From positions 51,889 through 115,888 of the forward strand of contig NZ_BONE01000023.1 of assembly GCF_016862555.1 (NCBI RefSeq): 64,000 bases of DNA, read 5' to 3'. Every line of letters begins with the position of its first letter. Position 1 is the first letter of the stretch. A model generated the notes under the pieces. The model was not told the DNA's origin. It did no database searches and worked only from the letters and a program-made list of their open reading frames with translations. Of this stretch, positions 36,213 to 44,006 are shown piece by piece. The stretch comes from Asanoa siamensis. GTDB taxonomy: Bacteria; Actinomycetota; Actinomycetes; Mycobacteriales; Micromonosporaceae. The position numbers and the translations under genes were made by a program.

Positions 36213-36968
36213 ATGACCAGTCCGACGACCACCGACCAGCGACCCGAGCCCCCGGAGGGCGATGACGAGCCCTCCGACGCGGATCTCGTCGACGCCGTCC
36301 GCTCCGGTGACACCGGGGCCTACGGCACCCTCTACGTCCGGCACGCGAGGGGCGCCCGTCGCCTCGCGGGCACCCTGGTCCGGGACCGCGCCGACGCCGA
36401 CGATCTCGTCGCGGAGACGTTCGCCAAGGTGCTCGCCACGCTCCGGGCCGGCCGCGGCCCGGCCCACGCGTTCCGGCCCTACCTCTACACGACACTGCGA
36501 CACCTGCGGTACGACCGACTCCGCGCGGAGCAGAAGGTCGAGTTCACCGACGACCTGAGCCGCTACGAGGCGGGGGTGCCGTTCGCCGACCCCACCGTGG
36601 CCCAGCTCGACCGGATCTTCGCGGCCCAGGCCTTCGCCCGGCTGCCCGAGCGGTGGCGGGCGGTGCTCTGGCACACCGCCGTCCAGGGCGAGTCGCCCGC
36701 CCAGGTGGCGGGCCGGCTGGGCCTGACGCCGGGCGGGGTGGCCGCGCTGGCCTTCCGGGCCCGCGAGCGGCTGCGCCAGATCTACCTGCAACAGCACGTG
36801 GCGCCCGGAGACGCGCCGGCGTGCCGGCAGGTGGCCACCAGGCTGGCCGGTTACCTGCGGGGCCGCCTGGCCCGCCGGGCCCGCACCTCGGTCGACGGCC
36901 ACCTGGCCACCTGCGCCCAGTGCCGCGCGGCCCTGGACGAACTCTCCGACCTACCAGCCGCCGGCTGA
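36213..36968 (+). CDS. ECF sigma factor with C-terminal zinc-finger tail
   Basis: 251 aa. Sigma-70 region 2 (SDADLVDAVRSGDTGAYGTLYVRHARGARRLAGTLVRDRADADDLVAETFAKVL) and region 4 (LPERWRAVLWHTAVQGESPAQVAGRLGLTPGGVAALAFRARERLRQIY), followed by an extension ending H230-x3-C234-x2-C237, the zinc anti-sigma (zf-HC2) signature. The anti-sigma-like module is therefore part of the sigma protein. Start ATG 36213 has GGAGG upstream. No cognate target gene follows directly. Confidence 0.9.
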   Translation: MTSPTTTDQRPEPPEGDDEPSDADLVDAVRSGDTGAYGTLYVRHARGARRLAGTLVRDRADADDLVAETFAKVLATLRAGRGPAHAFRPYLYTTLRHLRYDRLRAEQKVEFTDDLSRYEAGVPFADPTVAQLDRIFAAQAFARLPERWRAVLWHTAVQGESPAQVAGRLGLTPGGVAALAFRARERLRQIYLQQHVAPGDAPACRQVATRLAGYLRGRLARRARTSVDGHLATCAQCRAALDELSDLPAAG

Positions 36969-37057
36969 CCACGGCCAGCAGCCGACGTGCCAGCCGCCGG
37001 CTGATCACGGCCGCCAGCCGACGTGCTAGCCCCGGCTGACCACGGCCGTCAGCACCG
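36954..37057. repeat. 36-bp direct repeat spanning the sigma gene stop
   Basis: 36954-36989 and 36990-37025 differ at 3 of 36 positions (unit starts CCAGCCGCCGGCTGACCACG); a shortened third copy runs to about 37057. The stop codon TGA (36966-36968) is inside the first unit. Confidence 0.8.
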
Positions 37058-37157
37058 TTGGCCTGGATTCTCCATGCCGACTGTCAGTCCAGGCATCGGC
37101 GGCAGCACAGTCTGGTTAACAAATCCGGCGCGGCGAACGGGGGGTGCACACAGACGG

Positions 37158-37163
37158 TAGTCT
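37158..37163 (+). promoter_or_regulatory. Leaderless -10 of the first gtrA-like gene
   Basis: TAGTCT begins 12 nt before GTG 37170. Confidence 0.55.
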
Positions 37164-37169
37164 CGGCCC

Positions 37170-37724
37170 GTGTCCGCAACCGTTGCCGACGACGAGTCGT
37201 CATCTTCGGCCGCACCACCCTCCGGGGTGGTGGCGCGGCTGCGTGAGCGCTTCGGCCACCTGGTCAAGGAGCTCGGCAAGTTCGGCACCGTGGGTGGCAT
37301 CGCGTTCCTCGTCGACCTGCTGATCTTCAACCTGTTGATCTCGGGCGCGGGCACACCGCCGCTGATCGCGAAGACGATCTCCACGGTGATCGCGGCGACG
37401 CTCGCCTTCGTCGGCAACCGGTTCTGGACCTGGCGGCACCGCGAGCGCAACGGCCTGCGCCGCGAATACCTGCTCTATTTCTTCTTCAATGCCGTCGGCC
37501 TCGGCATAGGCCTGGCCTGCCTGGGTATCAGTCATTACATCCTGGGCAACTTCTGGCCGCACATCTTCCAGACCACACTGGCCGACAACGTTTCCGGCCA
37601 GTTGGTCGGCACGGCGGCCGGCACACTTTTCCGTTTCTGGTCCTACCGGCGGTTCGTTTTCGTCGATGCGACGGCAGCACCACGAACACCGTCCGCTTCA
37701 GCGGCGGTAACCAAGGGTGATTAA
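37170..37724 (+). CDS. GtrA-family membrane protein (copy 1)
   Basis: 184 aa. Four transmembrane helices in the GtrA/DPMS pattern: FGTVGGIAFLVDLLIFNLL, IAKTISTVIAATLAFVGNRFWTWRH, a third around FFNAVGLGIGLACLG, and the final GTLFRFWSYRRFVF. GtrA proteins are thought to help move polyprenyl-linked sugars across the membrane. Followed by a second GtrA gene with its own promoter. Confidence 0.9.
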   Translation: MSATVADDESSSSAAPPSGVVARLRERFGHLVKELGKFGTVGGIAFLVDLLIFNLLISGAGTPPLIAKTISTVIAATLAFVGNRFWTWRHRERNGLRREYLLYFFFNAVGLGIGLACLGISHYILGNFWPHIFQTTLADNVSGQLVGTAAGTLFRFWSYRRFVFVDATAAPRTPSASAAVTKGD

Positions 37725-37782
37725 GGGAGTGACTTCTCCCCCAGCGCCCGCCGTTGGCACGAACTGAACCGTTCGTCTCCCG

Positions 37783-37788
37783 TAAGGT
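37783..37788 (+). promoter_or_regulatory. Leaderless -10 of the second gtrA-like gene
   Basis: TAAGGT begins 12 nt before ATG 37795. Confidence 0.55.
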
Positions 37789-37794
37789 GGCCAA

Positions 37795-38400
37795 ATGCGC
37801 GTGGACCGACTCCTGCCCGAGCGGTGGAACAAACTTCTCCGTGAGGCGCTGAAGTTCGGCATCGTCGGCGGCGTCAACACCGTGATCAACTTCGCGGTCT
37901 TCAATGCGCTGGCGCTCACCGTGTTCCACGGCGGGCAGCTGAAGGCCAATGTGGTGGCAACGGTCTTCGCGACGTTCACGTCCTATTTCATGAATCGGCA
38001 CTGGACCTACAAGGACCGGCCGAAGTCGGCGATCCGCCGCGAGACCACGCTGTTCGTGCTCTTCAACGCGACGGGTCTGGTCATCGAGCTCGGCGTGCTC
38101 GGCATCGCGAAATACGGCCTGGGCACCGAAAGCCTGCTCGTCCTCAACGTCTTCAAGTTCCTCGGCCTCGGCCTGGCCACCGTCTTCCGGTTCTACACCT
38201 ACCGGACCTTCGTCTTCCGGGCCGCGCCCAAGCCCGCCGCGGTCGCGCCGACCGGCCCCGCCACCATGGCGGCGACGGTCAAGCAGCCCGCGCACCACCC
38301 GATCGACGGCGACGTGATCGCCACCTTCGACCCCGTCGCCGAGCTGGCCGAGGTCGTCGAAGAGTTCGAGTCCGCCGGCACGGCGCGCCGCCGGCGTTGA
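37795..38400 (+). CDS. GtrA-family membrane protein (copy 2)
   Basis: 201 aa. Same four-helix fold (ALKFGIVGGVNTVINFAVFNAL; FATFTSYFMNRHWTYKDR; LATVFRFYTYRTFVF) with a longer charged tail. Diverged from copy 1, so an old duplication. The mycobacterial counterpart beside birA is a single GtrA (Rv3277, recalled). Its stop overlaps the next start in TTGA. Confidence 0.9.
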   Translation: MRVDRLLPERWNKLLREALKFGIVGGVNTVINFAVFNALALTVFHGGQLKANVVATVFATFTSYFMNRHWTYKDRPKSAIRRETTLFVLFNATGLVIELGVLGIAKYGLGTESLLVLNVFKFLGLGLATVFRFYTYRTFVFRAAPKPAAVAPTGPATMAATVKQPAHHPIDGDVIATFDPVAELAEVVEEFESAGTARRRR

Positions 38401-39578
38401 GAGTCCGCCGGGTCAGCGGCGACGAGCGGCTGACGACCTCGTTCCCGCTCCAGTCGTACGCGTTCGACCGGTCGCCGACCGACCAGGACGTCTCGAAGCA
38501 CTACCGCGACTTCCTGCCGTACCACTCGGGTAACCACACGCTGGTCGCGGAGGAGAACGGCGCGACGGTCGCCGCGGTGTCCGGCATCCCGATGCAGCAG
38601 AACGTACGCGGCCTGGTGTTGCCGATGGCCGGCGTCGCGGGTGTGGCGACCCATCCGCTGGCCCGCCGTCGCGGCTTCGTCCGCACCCTGCTCAACCAGC
38701 TCCTCGAGGAGATGCGGGACGACGGCAACCCGGTCTCGGTGCTCTACCCGTTCCGCCCGTCGTTCTACGCGCGGTTCGGGTACGTGACGCTGCCGCAGCA
38801 CCGCTCCGCCACGTTCTCCCCCGAGGGCCTGGGCGGCCTGCTCCGCGCCGACCTGCCGGGCGAGCTGCGCTGGCGGCGGATCGCCGAGGGCTACGCCGAC
38901 CACCGGGCGCTGACGATGCGGCTGCTCGGCGAGCGGCACGGCTTCGCGACGTTCCCCGACTTCCGCGCGGTGTCGCTGCGGGACGACCGCAAGTGGGTCG
39001 TCACCGCGCACGTCGACGGCGCGGTCGCGGGCGCCCTGAGCTACCGGATCGACGACCACCTCGGTGAGCTGCAGGCCGACACGCTGCTGCACACGGGGCC
39101 GGCCGGCCGGCTCCTGCTGCTGAGCTTCCTGGCCCGGCACGCCGACCAGGTCGACCGGGTCAAGCTCGGGCTGCTGCCGGGTGACACGCCGGAGCTGTGG
39201 GCCGACGACATCCGCGTGGAGACCAAGGCCGATGTACGCACCCTCGGCACCAACGCGCCGATGGCCCGGGTGCTCTCGGTCGAGGGCATCGAGGGCATCG
39301 AGGCCGGCCCGGCGGCGATCACCGTCGACGTGGTCGACGACGCGCTGCTGGCCGGCCGCTGGCACCTCGACGGCACCGGCGGCACGCTGCTGGTCGACGC
39401 GACCGACGCCCCGCCCGCGGCGTCGCTGACCGCGGCGGGCCTGTCCGCCCTGGTCTACGGGGTGCTCGACCCGACCGAGGTGGCCCTGCGCGGGCTCGGC
39501 ACGATCCCGCTCGAGGCCGCCGAGGCGCTCCGGGACCTGTTCCCGGCCCGGCCGCCGTTCGTCTGCGCGGAGTTCTAG
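38397..39578 (+). CDS. Eis-like GNAT N-acetyltransferase
   Basis: 393 aa, matching the length and layout of Eis proteins: a GNAT domain with the acetyl-CoA loop VATHPLARRRGFVRTLL (about 79-95), a second GNAT-like domain, and an SCP2-like C-terminal domain. Eis enzymes acetylate amines including aminoglycosides; the substrate here is unknown. Start TTG 38397 overlaps the GtrA stop by 4 nt, implying coupling. Confidence 0.85.
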   Translation: MRVRRVSGDERLTTSFPLQSYAFDRSPTDQDVSKHYRDFLPYHSGNHTLVAEENGATVAAVSGIPMQQNVRGLVLPMAGVAGVATHPLARRRGFVRTLLNQLLEEMRDDGNPVSVLYPFRPSFYARFGYVTLPQHRSATFSPEGLGGLLRADLPGELRWRRIAEGYADHRALTMRLLGERHGFATFPDFRAVSLRDDRKWVVTAHVDGAVAGALSYRIDDHLGELQADTLLHTGPAGRLLLLSFLARHADQVDRVKLGLLPGDTPELWADDIRVETKADVRTLGTNAPMARVLSVEGIEGIEAGPAAITVDVVDDALLAGRWHLDGTGGTLLVDATDAPPAASLTAAGLSALVYGVLDPTEVALRGLGTIPLEAAEALRDLFPARPPFVCAEF

Positions 39579-40135
39579 ACGGTTTCGGCGTCGCCGGCCT
39601 TGGCCTCGCGGTGCTCGCGCATGATGTCGCGCATCTCGCCCTCGTCGAGGGTGCCCTTGTCGTGGTCGGCCTCGACGAGCTCGTAGAGCAGCGTCTGCAC
39701 CTTCTCGACGCGCGGGATGTCCTGCAGCACCTGCTGGCCGCGCTCGCCCGCCGACTCGATGACCAGCGTGCCGGTGCCGAGCAGGCGCTCGAGGAAGTGC
39801 TGGTTCATCGAGTGGTCGTTGACGCGGCTCAGCGGGATGTCCCGCCGGTCGCGGTTGAAGATCCCGACCTGCACGAGGATGCGCTGGTCGGTGAAGACGT
39901 AGTGGGTCGTCTGCCGGACCAGCACGGGCCGCAGCAGCAACCAGACCAGCACGACCAGCGCCGCGGCACCGATGATCAGCTTGCCGAGACCGCTCGGCAC
40001 GAAGACCAGCGCGACCACGGCCGCGGCGATCACCACGACGGCGAGCAGGATGGGGCGGGCGAGCGTCTTCCAGTGCGGATGCAGGTGGAGGACCACCCGT
40101 TCCTCACTGGTCAGCACGTCGTCGGGGAAAGCCAC
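39575..40135 (-). CDS. PH-domain (bPH2/YdbT-like) membrane protein
   Basis: 186 aa. Two transmembrane helices (about 28-47 and 50-68) followed by the bPH2 motif HYVFTDQRILVQVGIFNRDRRDIPLSRVNDHSMNQ. Equivalent to Rv3278c, which sits next to birA in mycobacteria (recalled). GTG 40135 has TAGGTT 12 nt upstream. Overlaps the acetyltransferase end by 4 nt, convergent. Confidence 0.9.
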   Translation of the reverse strand: MAFPDDVLTSEERVVLHLHPHWKTLARPILLAVVVIAAAVVALVFVPSGLGKLIIGAAALVVLVWLLLRPVLVRQTTHYVFTDQRILVQVGIFNRDRRDIPLSRVNDHSMNQHFLERLLGTGTLVIESAGERGQQVLQDIPRVEKVQTLLYELVEADHDKGTLDEGEMRDIMREHREAKAGDAETV

Positions 40136-40141
40136 GGGGAG

Positions 40142-40147
40142 AACCTA
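40142..40147 (-). promoter_or_regulatory. Leaderless -10 of the PH-domain gene
   Basis: TAGGTT (minus strand) begins 12 nt before GTG 40135. Confidence 0.5.
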
Positions 40148-40190
40148 CTGCCTCGCCCGCGCAGGGCGTACCCCCGGATGTTGTCGGGTC

Positions 40191-41075
40191 TCAGCGCACG
40201 TGCAGCACGTCACCGGCCGCGACGGTCCGGTCGCCTTCCCGGGTACGCACGACCAGGCGGCCGCTTTCGTCGACGCCCGTCGCGGCGCCGGTGAAGTGCT
40301 CGCCGCCCGGCAGCAGCACGCGCACGTCGCGGCCCACGGTGGCGCACCGGCTCAGGTAGGCGCCGCGCAGCCCGCTGGCCGCCGCGTCGCCGCCGGCTTC
40401 GCGCCACCGCTCGTACCAGGTGGCCAGCCCACGCAGCGTCGCCCGCAGCAGCGGATCACGGTCGGTCACCTCGGCGCCGGCCAGCCGCAGCGAGGTCGCC
40501 GGCAGCCCGGTCGGGCTCGCGGGCAGCTCGTCCTCGCGGAGCGTCACGTTGAGGCCGATGCCGAGCACCACGGCGGGCCCGCCGGGACCACCGTCGGGCA
40601 CGCCCTCGGCGAGGATGCCGGCGCACTTGGCGCCGCCGATCAGCAGGTCGTTGGGCCACTTGAGCTCGGGCAGCACGCCGTCGGGCAGCTCGGCGAGCCG
40701 GTTCACGGCCTCGGCCAGCGCGACGCCGGCGAGCAGGGGCAGCCAGGCGTACGCCTTCGCCGGCAGCGCCGGCCAGCCCCGCTCCTCGTCGGGCATGCCG
40801 GGCCGGAGCAGCACGCTGACCGCGATGCCGGCGCGGGCGGGCGACATCCAGACGCGCCCCAGCCGGCCGCGGCCGGCGGTCTGCCGCTCGGCGACCTCGA
40901 CGAGCCCTTCTTGCTCCCCAGCCCGCGCGGCCTCGACCACGTCGGCGTTGGTCGAGGGTGTCTCGGCCCGCAGATCGATCCGGGTCCAGAGCTGCCCGGG
41001 CCCGGTCAGGGCCCGCTCGAGCGCACGAGCGTTGAGGGGCGGGCGATCAAGATCGGTATAGGGGGAGCCGGGCAC
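40191..41075 (-). CDS. birA: Biotin-[acetyl-CoA-carboxylase] ligase
   Basis: 294 aa. Biotin/AMP loop G68-RGRLGR74, the KWPNDLLI segment with the catalytic Lys, and a C-terminal SH3-like domain (GRLVVRTREGDRTVAAGDVLHV). No N-terminal DNA-binding domain, so an enzyme only. It attaches biotin to AccA3, encoded 18 kb downstream. GTG 41075 with TAGGCT 12 nt upstream. Confidence 0.94.
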   Translation of the reverse strand: MPGSPYTDLDRPPLNARALERALTGPGQLWTRIDLRAETPSTNADVVEAARAGEQEGLVEVAERQTAGRGRLGRVWMSPARAGIAVSVLLRPGMPDEERGWPALPAKAYAWLPLLAGVALAEAVNRLAELPDGVLPELKWPNDLLIGGAKCAGILAEGVPDGGPGGPAVVLGIGLNVTLREDELPASPTGLPATSLRLAGAEVTDRDPLLRATLRGLATWYERWREAGGDAAASGLRGAYLSRCATVGRDVRVLLPGGEHFTGAATGVDESGRLVVRTREGDRTVAAGDVLHVR

Positions 41076-41081
41076 CCGCCA

Positions 41082-41087
41082 AGCCTA
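41082..41087 (-). promoter_or_regulatory. Leaderless -10 of birA
   Basis: TAGGCT (minus strand) begins 12 nt before GTG 41075, at the stop codon of the preceding gene. Confidence 0.5.
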
Positions 41088-42242
41088 CGACCAGCGGTTG
41101 CCACTCCCCGCCGCGCGGCGGCCGCCGTAGACCTGGCCACCCGCGACCGGCGCGGTGTGCGCGGCCTGCCGGTCGGGCACGGTGACGACCCGCAGCCGGG
41201 CCCGAGCCGGCTCGGCCCGCGCGGCCTGCGGTCCCTGTGGCTGAGCGGCCTGCGGCGGTGCGGCGTGGCTCCCCTCCGGGCGGCGCTCCGCGGGCGGCGC
41301 GGTCCCCGGCGGGCGACCAAACCGCGAGCGTCCAGGTGCCGACGCAGCAGCGTCCGCTACCGGGCCGCGCGCCCCGCCCGGCGCCGCACCTGATGAGCGA
41401 GCGAACCGCGACCGCGCGGACGACGACGCAGCCGCCGCCTCCGCCGCCGGGCCGGAGTCCACCGCCCGCACGGCAACCGGCGGGCGGGCAACCCGCGACC
41501 GCCCAGGCGACGACGCATCCGCGCCCACGACCGAGCCGCGATCCGAGCCCGACGCCCCACCCGCCGAGCGGGCGAACCGCGACCGCGCGGACGACGACGC
41601 AGCCGCGTCCGCCGCTTGGCCGGAGTCCACCGCCGGCACGGCAACCGGCGGGCGGGCAACCCGCGAGCGCCCGGGTGACGACGTATCCGCGTCCGCGCCC
41701 GGGCCGCTCCCACCGCCCGAGGAGCGGGCGAACCGCGACCGCGCCGACGACGGCGCAGCCGCGCCCACGGCCGGGCCGCGATCCGCACCCGCCGGCCGAG
41801 CGAACCGCGACCGCGCCGACGACGACGCGGCCGCACCACGGTCCGCCGCCGACGCCACGCCATGCTCCGCGGCGGGCACCGCGCGCAGGCGCGAACGCGC
41901 CGATGACGGTGCGACGGCCGGGCCGTCCTCCACCCGCGGCGGCGCCATCCGCCGCGCGGCGATCTGCGCGCCCGCGGGTGGCTGCGCGGGAAGGGCCGCG
42001 GACGGATCGTGGTCCGCGGGGGTGCGGCGTCCGTACACGGCTGTCGAGCGGGCCCGGCCGTTCTGGTGCGGCTGGCGGGGCGACCCCGGCCGGTCGCCCG
42101 CCACCCGCCCGCCCCCGGAATGGCTGAGCTTCTCCGGGGCCACAGACGGCGCGGGGCCGTCGGCCAGTGGCCAGAGGAGGCGGTTCATCGTGAGGAGGAT
42201 GCCGACGCCTCCGATGAGGAACAGCAGTCCGACGACCATCAT
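41085..42242 (-). CDS. Membrane-anchored disordered protein with SSARSRFAR repeats
   Basis: 385 aa. A single N-terminal transmembrane helix ([19 protein letters not shown], then NRLLWPL), then a long low-complexity cytoplasmic part. Units of about 30 residues carry SSARSRFAR or [16 protein letters not shown] count roughly nine. Highly basic and Ser/Pro/Ala-rich, probably disordered. Several starts are possible (GTG 42245, ATG 42242, ATG 42239); TATAGC lies 13 nt before 42242. Function unknown. Confidence 0.65.
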   Translation of the reverse strand: MMVVGLLFLIGGVGILLTMNRLLWPLADGPAPSVAPEKLSHSGGGRVAGDRPGSPRQPHQNGRARSTAVYGRRTPADHDPSAALPAQPPAGAQIAARRMAPPRVEDGPAVAPSSARSRLRAVPAAEHGVASAADRGAAASSSARSRFARPAGADRGPAVGAAAPSSARSRFARSSGGGSGPGADADTSSPGRSRVARPPVAVPAVDSGQAADAAASSSARSRFARSAGGASGSDRGSVVGADASSPGRSRVARPPVAVRAVDSGPAAEAAAASSSARSRFARSSGAAPGGARGPVADAAASAPGRSRFGRPPGTAPPAERRPEGSHAAPPQAAQPQGPQAARAEPARARLRVVTVPDRQAAHTAPVAGGQVYGGRRAAGSGNRWS

Positions 42243-42332
42243 CACGAGAGCTATAACGAATGGGGCATTAACCGCGAAACGCTAGCGACGCGTCGAGACC
42301 AACCGCACAAGGCCCCGCGCCTGAACCGTCGT

Positions 42333-42338
42333 TACGAT
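42333..42338 (+). promoter_or_regulatory. Leaderless -10 of accD
   Basis: TACGAT begins 12 nt before GTG 42345. Confidence 0.55.
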
Positions 42339-42344
42339 CGGGCC

Positions 42345-43934
42345 GTGACAGATCAACGCAGCGCCGACGTCGACATCCGCACCACCGCCGGGCGGCTTGC
42401 CGACCTCGCGGCCCGGAGCGACGACGCGACCCACGCGGGATCGGCGCGCGCGGTCGAGAAACAGCACGCGCGCGGCAAGAAGACCGCCCGCGAGCGGATC
42501 GAGATGCTGCTCGACGAGGGCAGCTTCGTGGAGCTCGACGAGCTGGCCCGGCACCGCTCCGTCGCCTTCGGACTCGAGAAGACCCGCCCGTACGGCGACG
42601 GCGTGATCACCGGCTACGGCACCGTCGACGGTCGCCAGGTCTGCGTCTTCGCGCAGGACTTCACGGTGTTCGGCGGCTCCCTCGGCGAGGTCTTCGGCGA
42701 GAAGATCGTCAAGGTCATGGACCTCGCGATGAAGACCGGCTGTCCCGTCATCGGCATCAACGACTCCGGCGGCGCCCGGATCCAGGAGGGCGTGGTCTCG
42801 CTCGGCCTCTACGGCGAGATCTTCTTCCGCAACGTCCGCGCCTCCGGCGTCGTACCCCAGATCTCGCTCGTCATGGGTCCGTGCGCGGGCGGCGCGGTCT
42901 ACTCGCCCGCGGTCACCGACTTCACCGTGATGGTCGACCAGACCTCGCACATGTTCATCACCGGCCCCGACGTGATCAAGACGGTCACCGGCGAGGACGT
43001 CGGCATGGAGGAGCTGGGCGGCGCCCGCACGCACAACACCCGCAGCGGCAACGCCCACTACCTGGCCAGCGACGAGGACGACGCGATCGACTACGTCAAG
43101 GCGCTGCTGTCCTACCTGCCCTCGAACAATCTCGACGAGCCGCCGGTCCTCCCCGCGCCGGCCAGCCTCGAGATCACCGACACCGACCACGAGCTCGACA
43201 CGCTCGTGCCCGACTCGGCCAACCAGCCGTACGACATCCACACGGTCATCGAGCACGTCCTCGACGAGGGCGAGTTCCTCGAGGTGATGCCGCTCTACGC
43301 GCAGAACATCGTGGTCGGCTACGGCCGGGTCGAGGGCCGGCCGGTCGGCGTGGTGGCCAACCAGCCCATGCACTTCGCGGGCACGCTCGACATCGCGGCG
43401 TCCGAGAAGGCGGCCCGGTTCGTGCGCACCTGCGACGCGTTCAACATCCCGGTGCTGACCTTTGTGGACGTTCCCGGTTTCCTGCCCGGCACCGGCCAGG
43501 AGTGGGACGGCATCATCCGCCGCGGCGCCAAGCTCATCTACGCGTACGCCGAGGCCACGGTCCCGAAGGTCACGGTCATCACCCGCAAGGCGTACGGCGG
43601 TGCGTACGACGTGATGGGTTCGAAGCACCTCGGCGCCGATCTCAACTTCGCCTGGCCGACCGCGCAGATCGCGGTGATGGGCGCGCAGGGCGCGGTGAAC
43701 ATCCTGTACCGCGGCGAGCTCGCGGAGGCCGAGGACCCGGTCGCGCTGCGCGCCGCGAAGATCCAGGAGTACGAGGACACCCTCGCCAACCCGTACATCG
43801 CGGCCGAGCGTGGTTACGTCGACGCGGTCATCCCGCCGCACGAGACGCGTACGCAGATCGTCCGCGCGCTGCGGGCCCTGCGCACCAAGCGCGAGACGCT
43901 GCCGCCGAAGAAGCACGGCAACATCCCGCTCTGA
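42345..43934 (+). CDS. accD: Acyl-CoA (propionyl/acetyl-CoA) carboxylase beta subunit
   Basis: 529 aa carboxyltransferase, AccD5/PccB type. N-domain with [31 protein letters not shown] and [12 protein letters not shown]-domain with [35 protein letters not shown] and [19 protein letters not shown]. It carboxylates propionyl- or acetyl-CoA with AccA3 and AccE, giving building blocks for fatty acids and polyketides. GTG 42345 starts the gene without a leader. A very large hairpin begins 3 nt after the stop. Confidence 0.96.
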   Translation: MTDQRSADVDIRTTAGRLADLAARSDDATHAGSARAVEKQHARGKKTARERIEMLLDEGSFVELDELARHRSVAFGLEKTRPYGDGVITGYGTVDGRQVCVFAQDFTVFGGSLGEVFGEKIVKVMDLAMKTGCPVIGINDSGGARIQEGVVSLGLYGEIFFRNVRASGVVPQISLVMGPCAGGAVYSPAVTDFTVMVDQTSHMFITGPDVIKTVTGEDVGMEELGGARTHNTRSGNAHYLASDEDDAIDYVKALLSYLPSNNLDEPPVLPAPASLEITDTDHELDTLVPDSANQPYDIHTVIEHVLDEGEFLEVMPLYAQNIVVGYGRVEGRPVGVVANQPMHFAGTLDIAASEKAARFVRTCDAFNIPVLTFVDVPGFLPGTGQEWDGIIRRGAKLIYAYAEATVPKVTVITRKAYGGAYDVMGSKHLGADLNFAWPTAQIAVMGAQGAVNILYRGELAEAEDPVALRAAKIQEYEDTLANPYIAAERGYVDAVIPPHETRTQIVRALRALRTKRETLPPKKHGNIPL

Positions 43935-43937
43935 GCC

Positions 43938-43990
43938 GTTAGGAACGGTCCGTTCCAATCGGATTCCGATTGGAACGGACCGTTCCTAAC
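43938..43990. terminator. Perfect 25-bp inverted repeat after accD
   Basis: Left arm 43938-43962, loop ATT, right arm 43966-43990; the arms are perfect complements. Each arm contains GGAACGGTCCGTTCC, itself a palindrome around one base, so smaller nested hairpins or protein sites are possible. It lies between convergent genes and would terminate from both sides. Confidence 0.85.
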
Positions 43991-44006
43991 GCGCGCGCCG
44001 CGCGCG

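Noticed and set aside
41237..42127. Pro/Thr/Arg-rich open frame on the plus strand opposite the SSARSRFAR protein
   Set aside because: The minus-strand frame has a membrane helix at its start, a good -10 element and longer extent; the plus frame is a repeat shadow.
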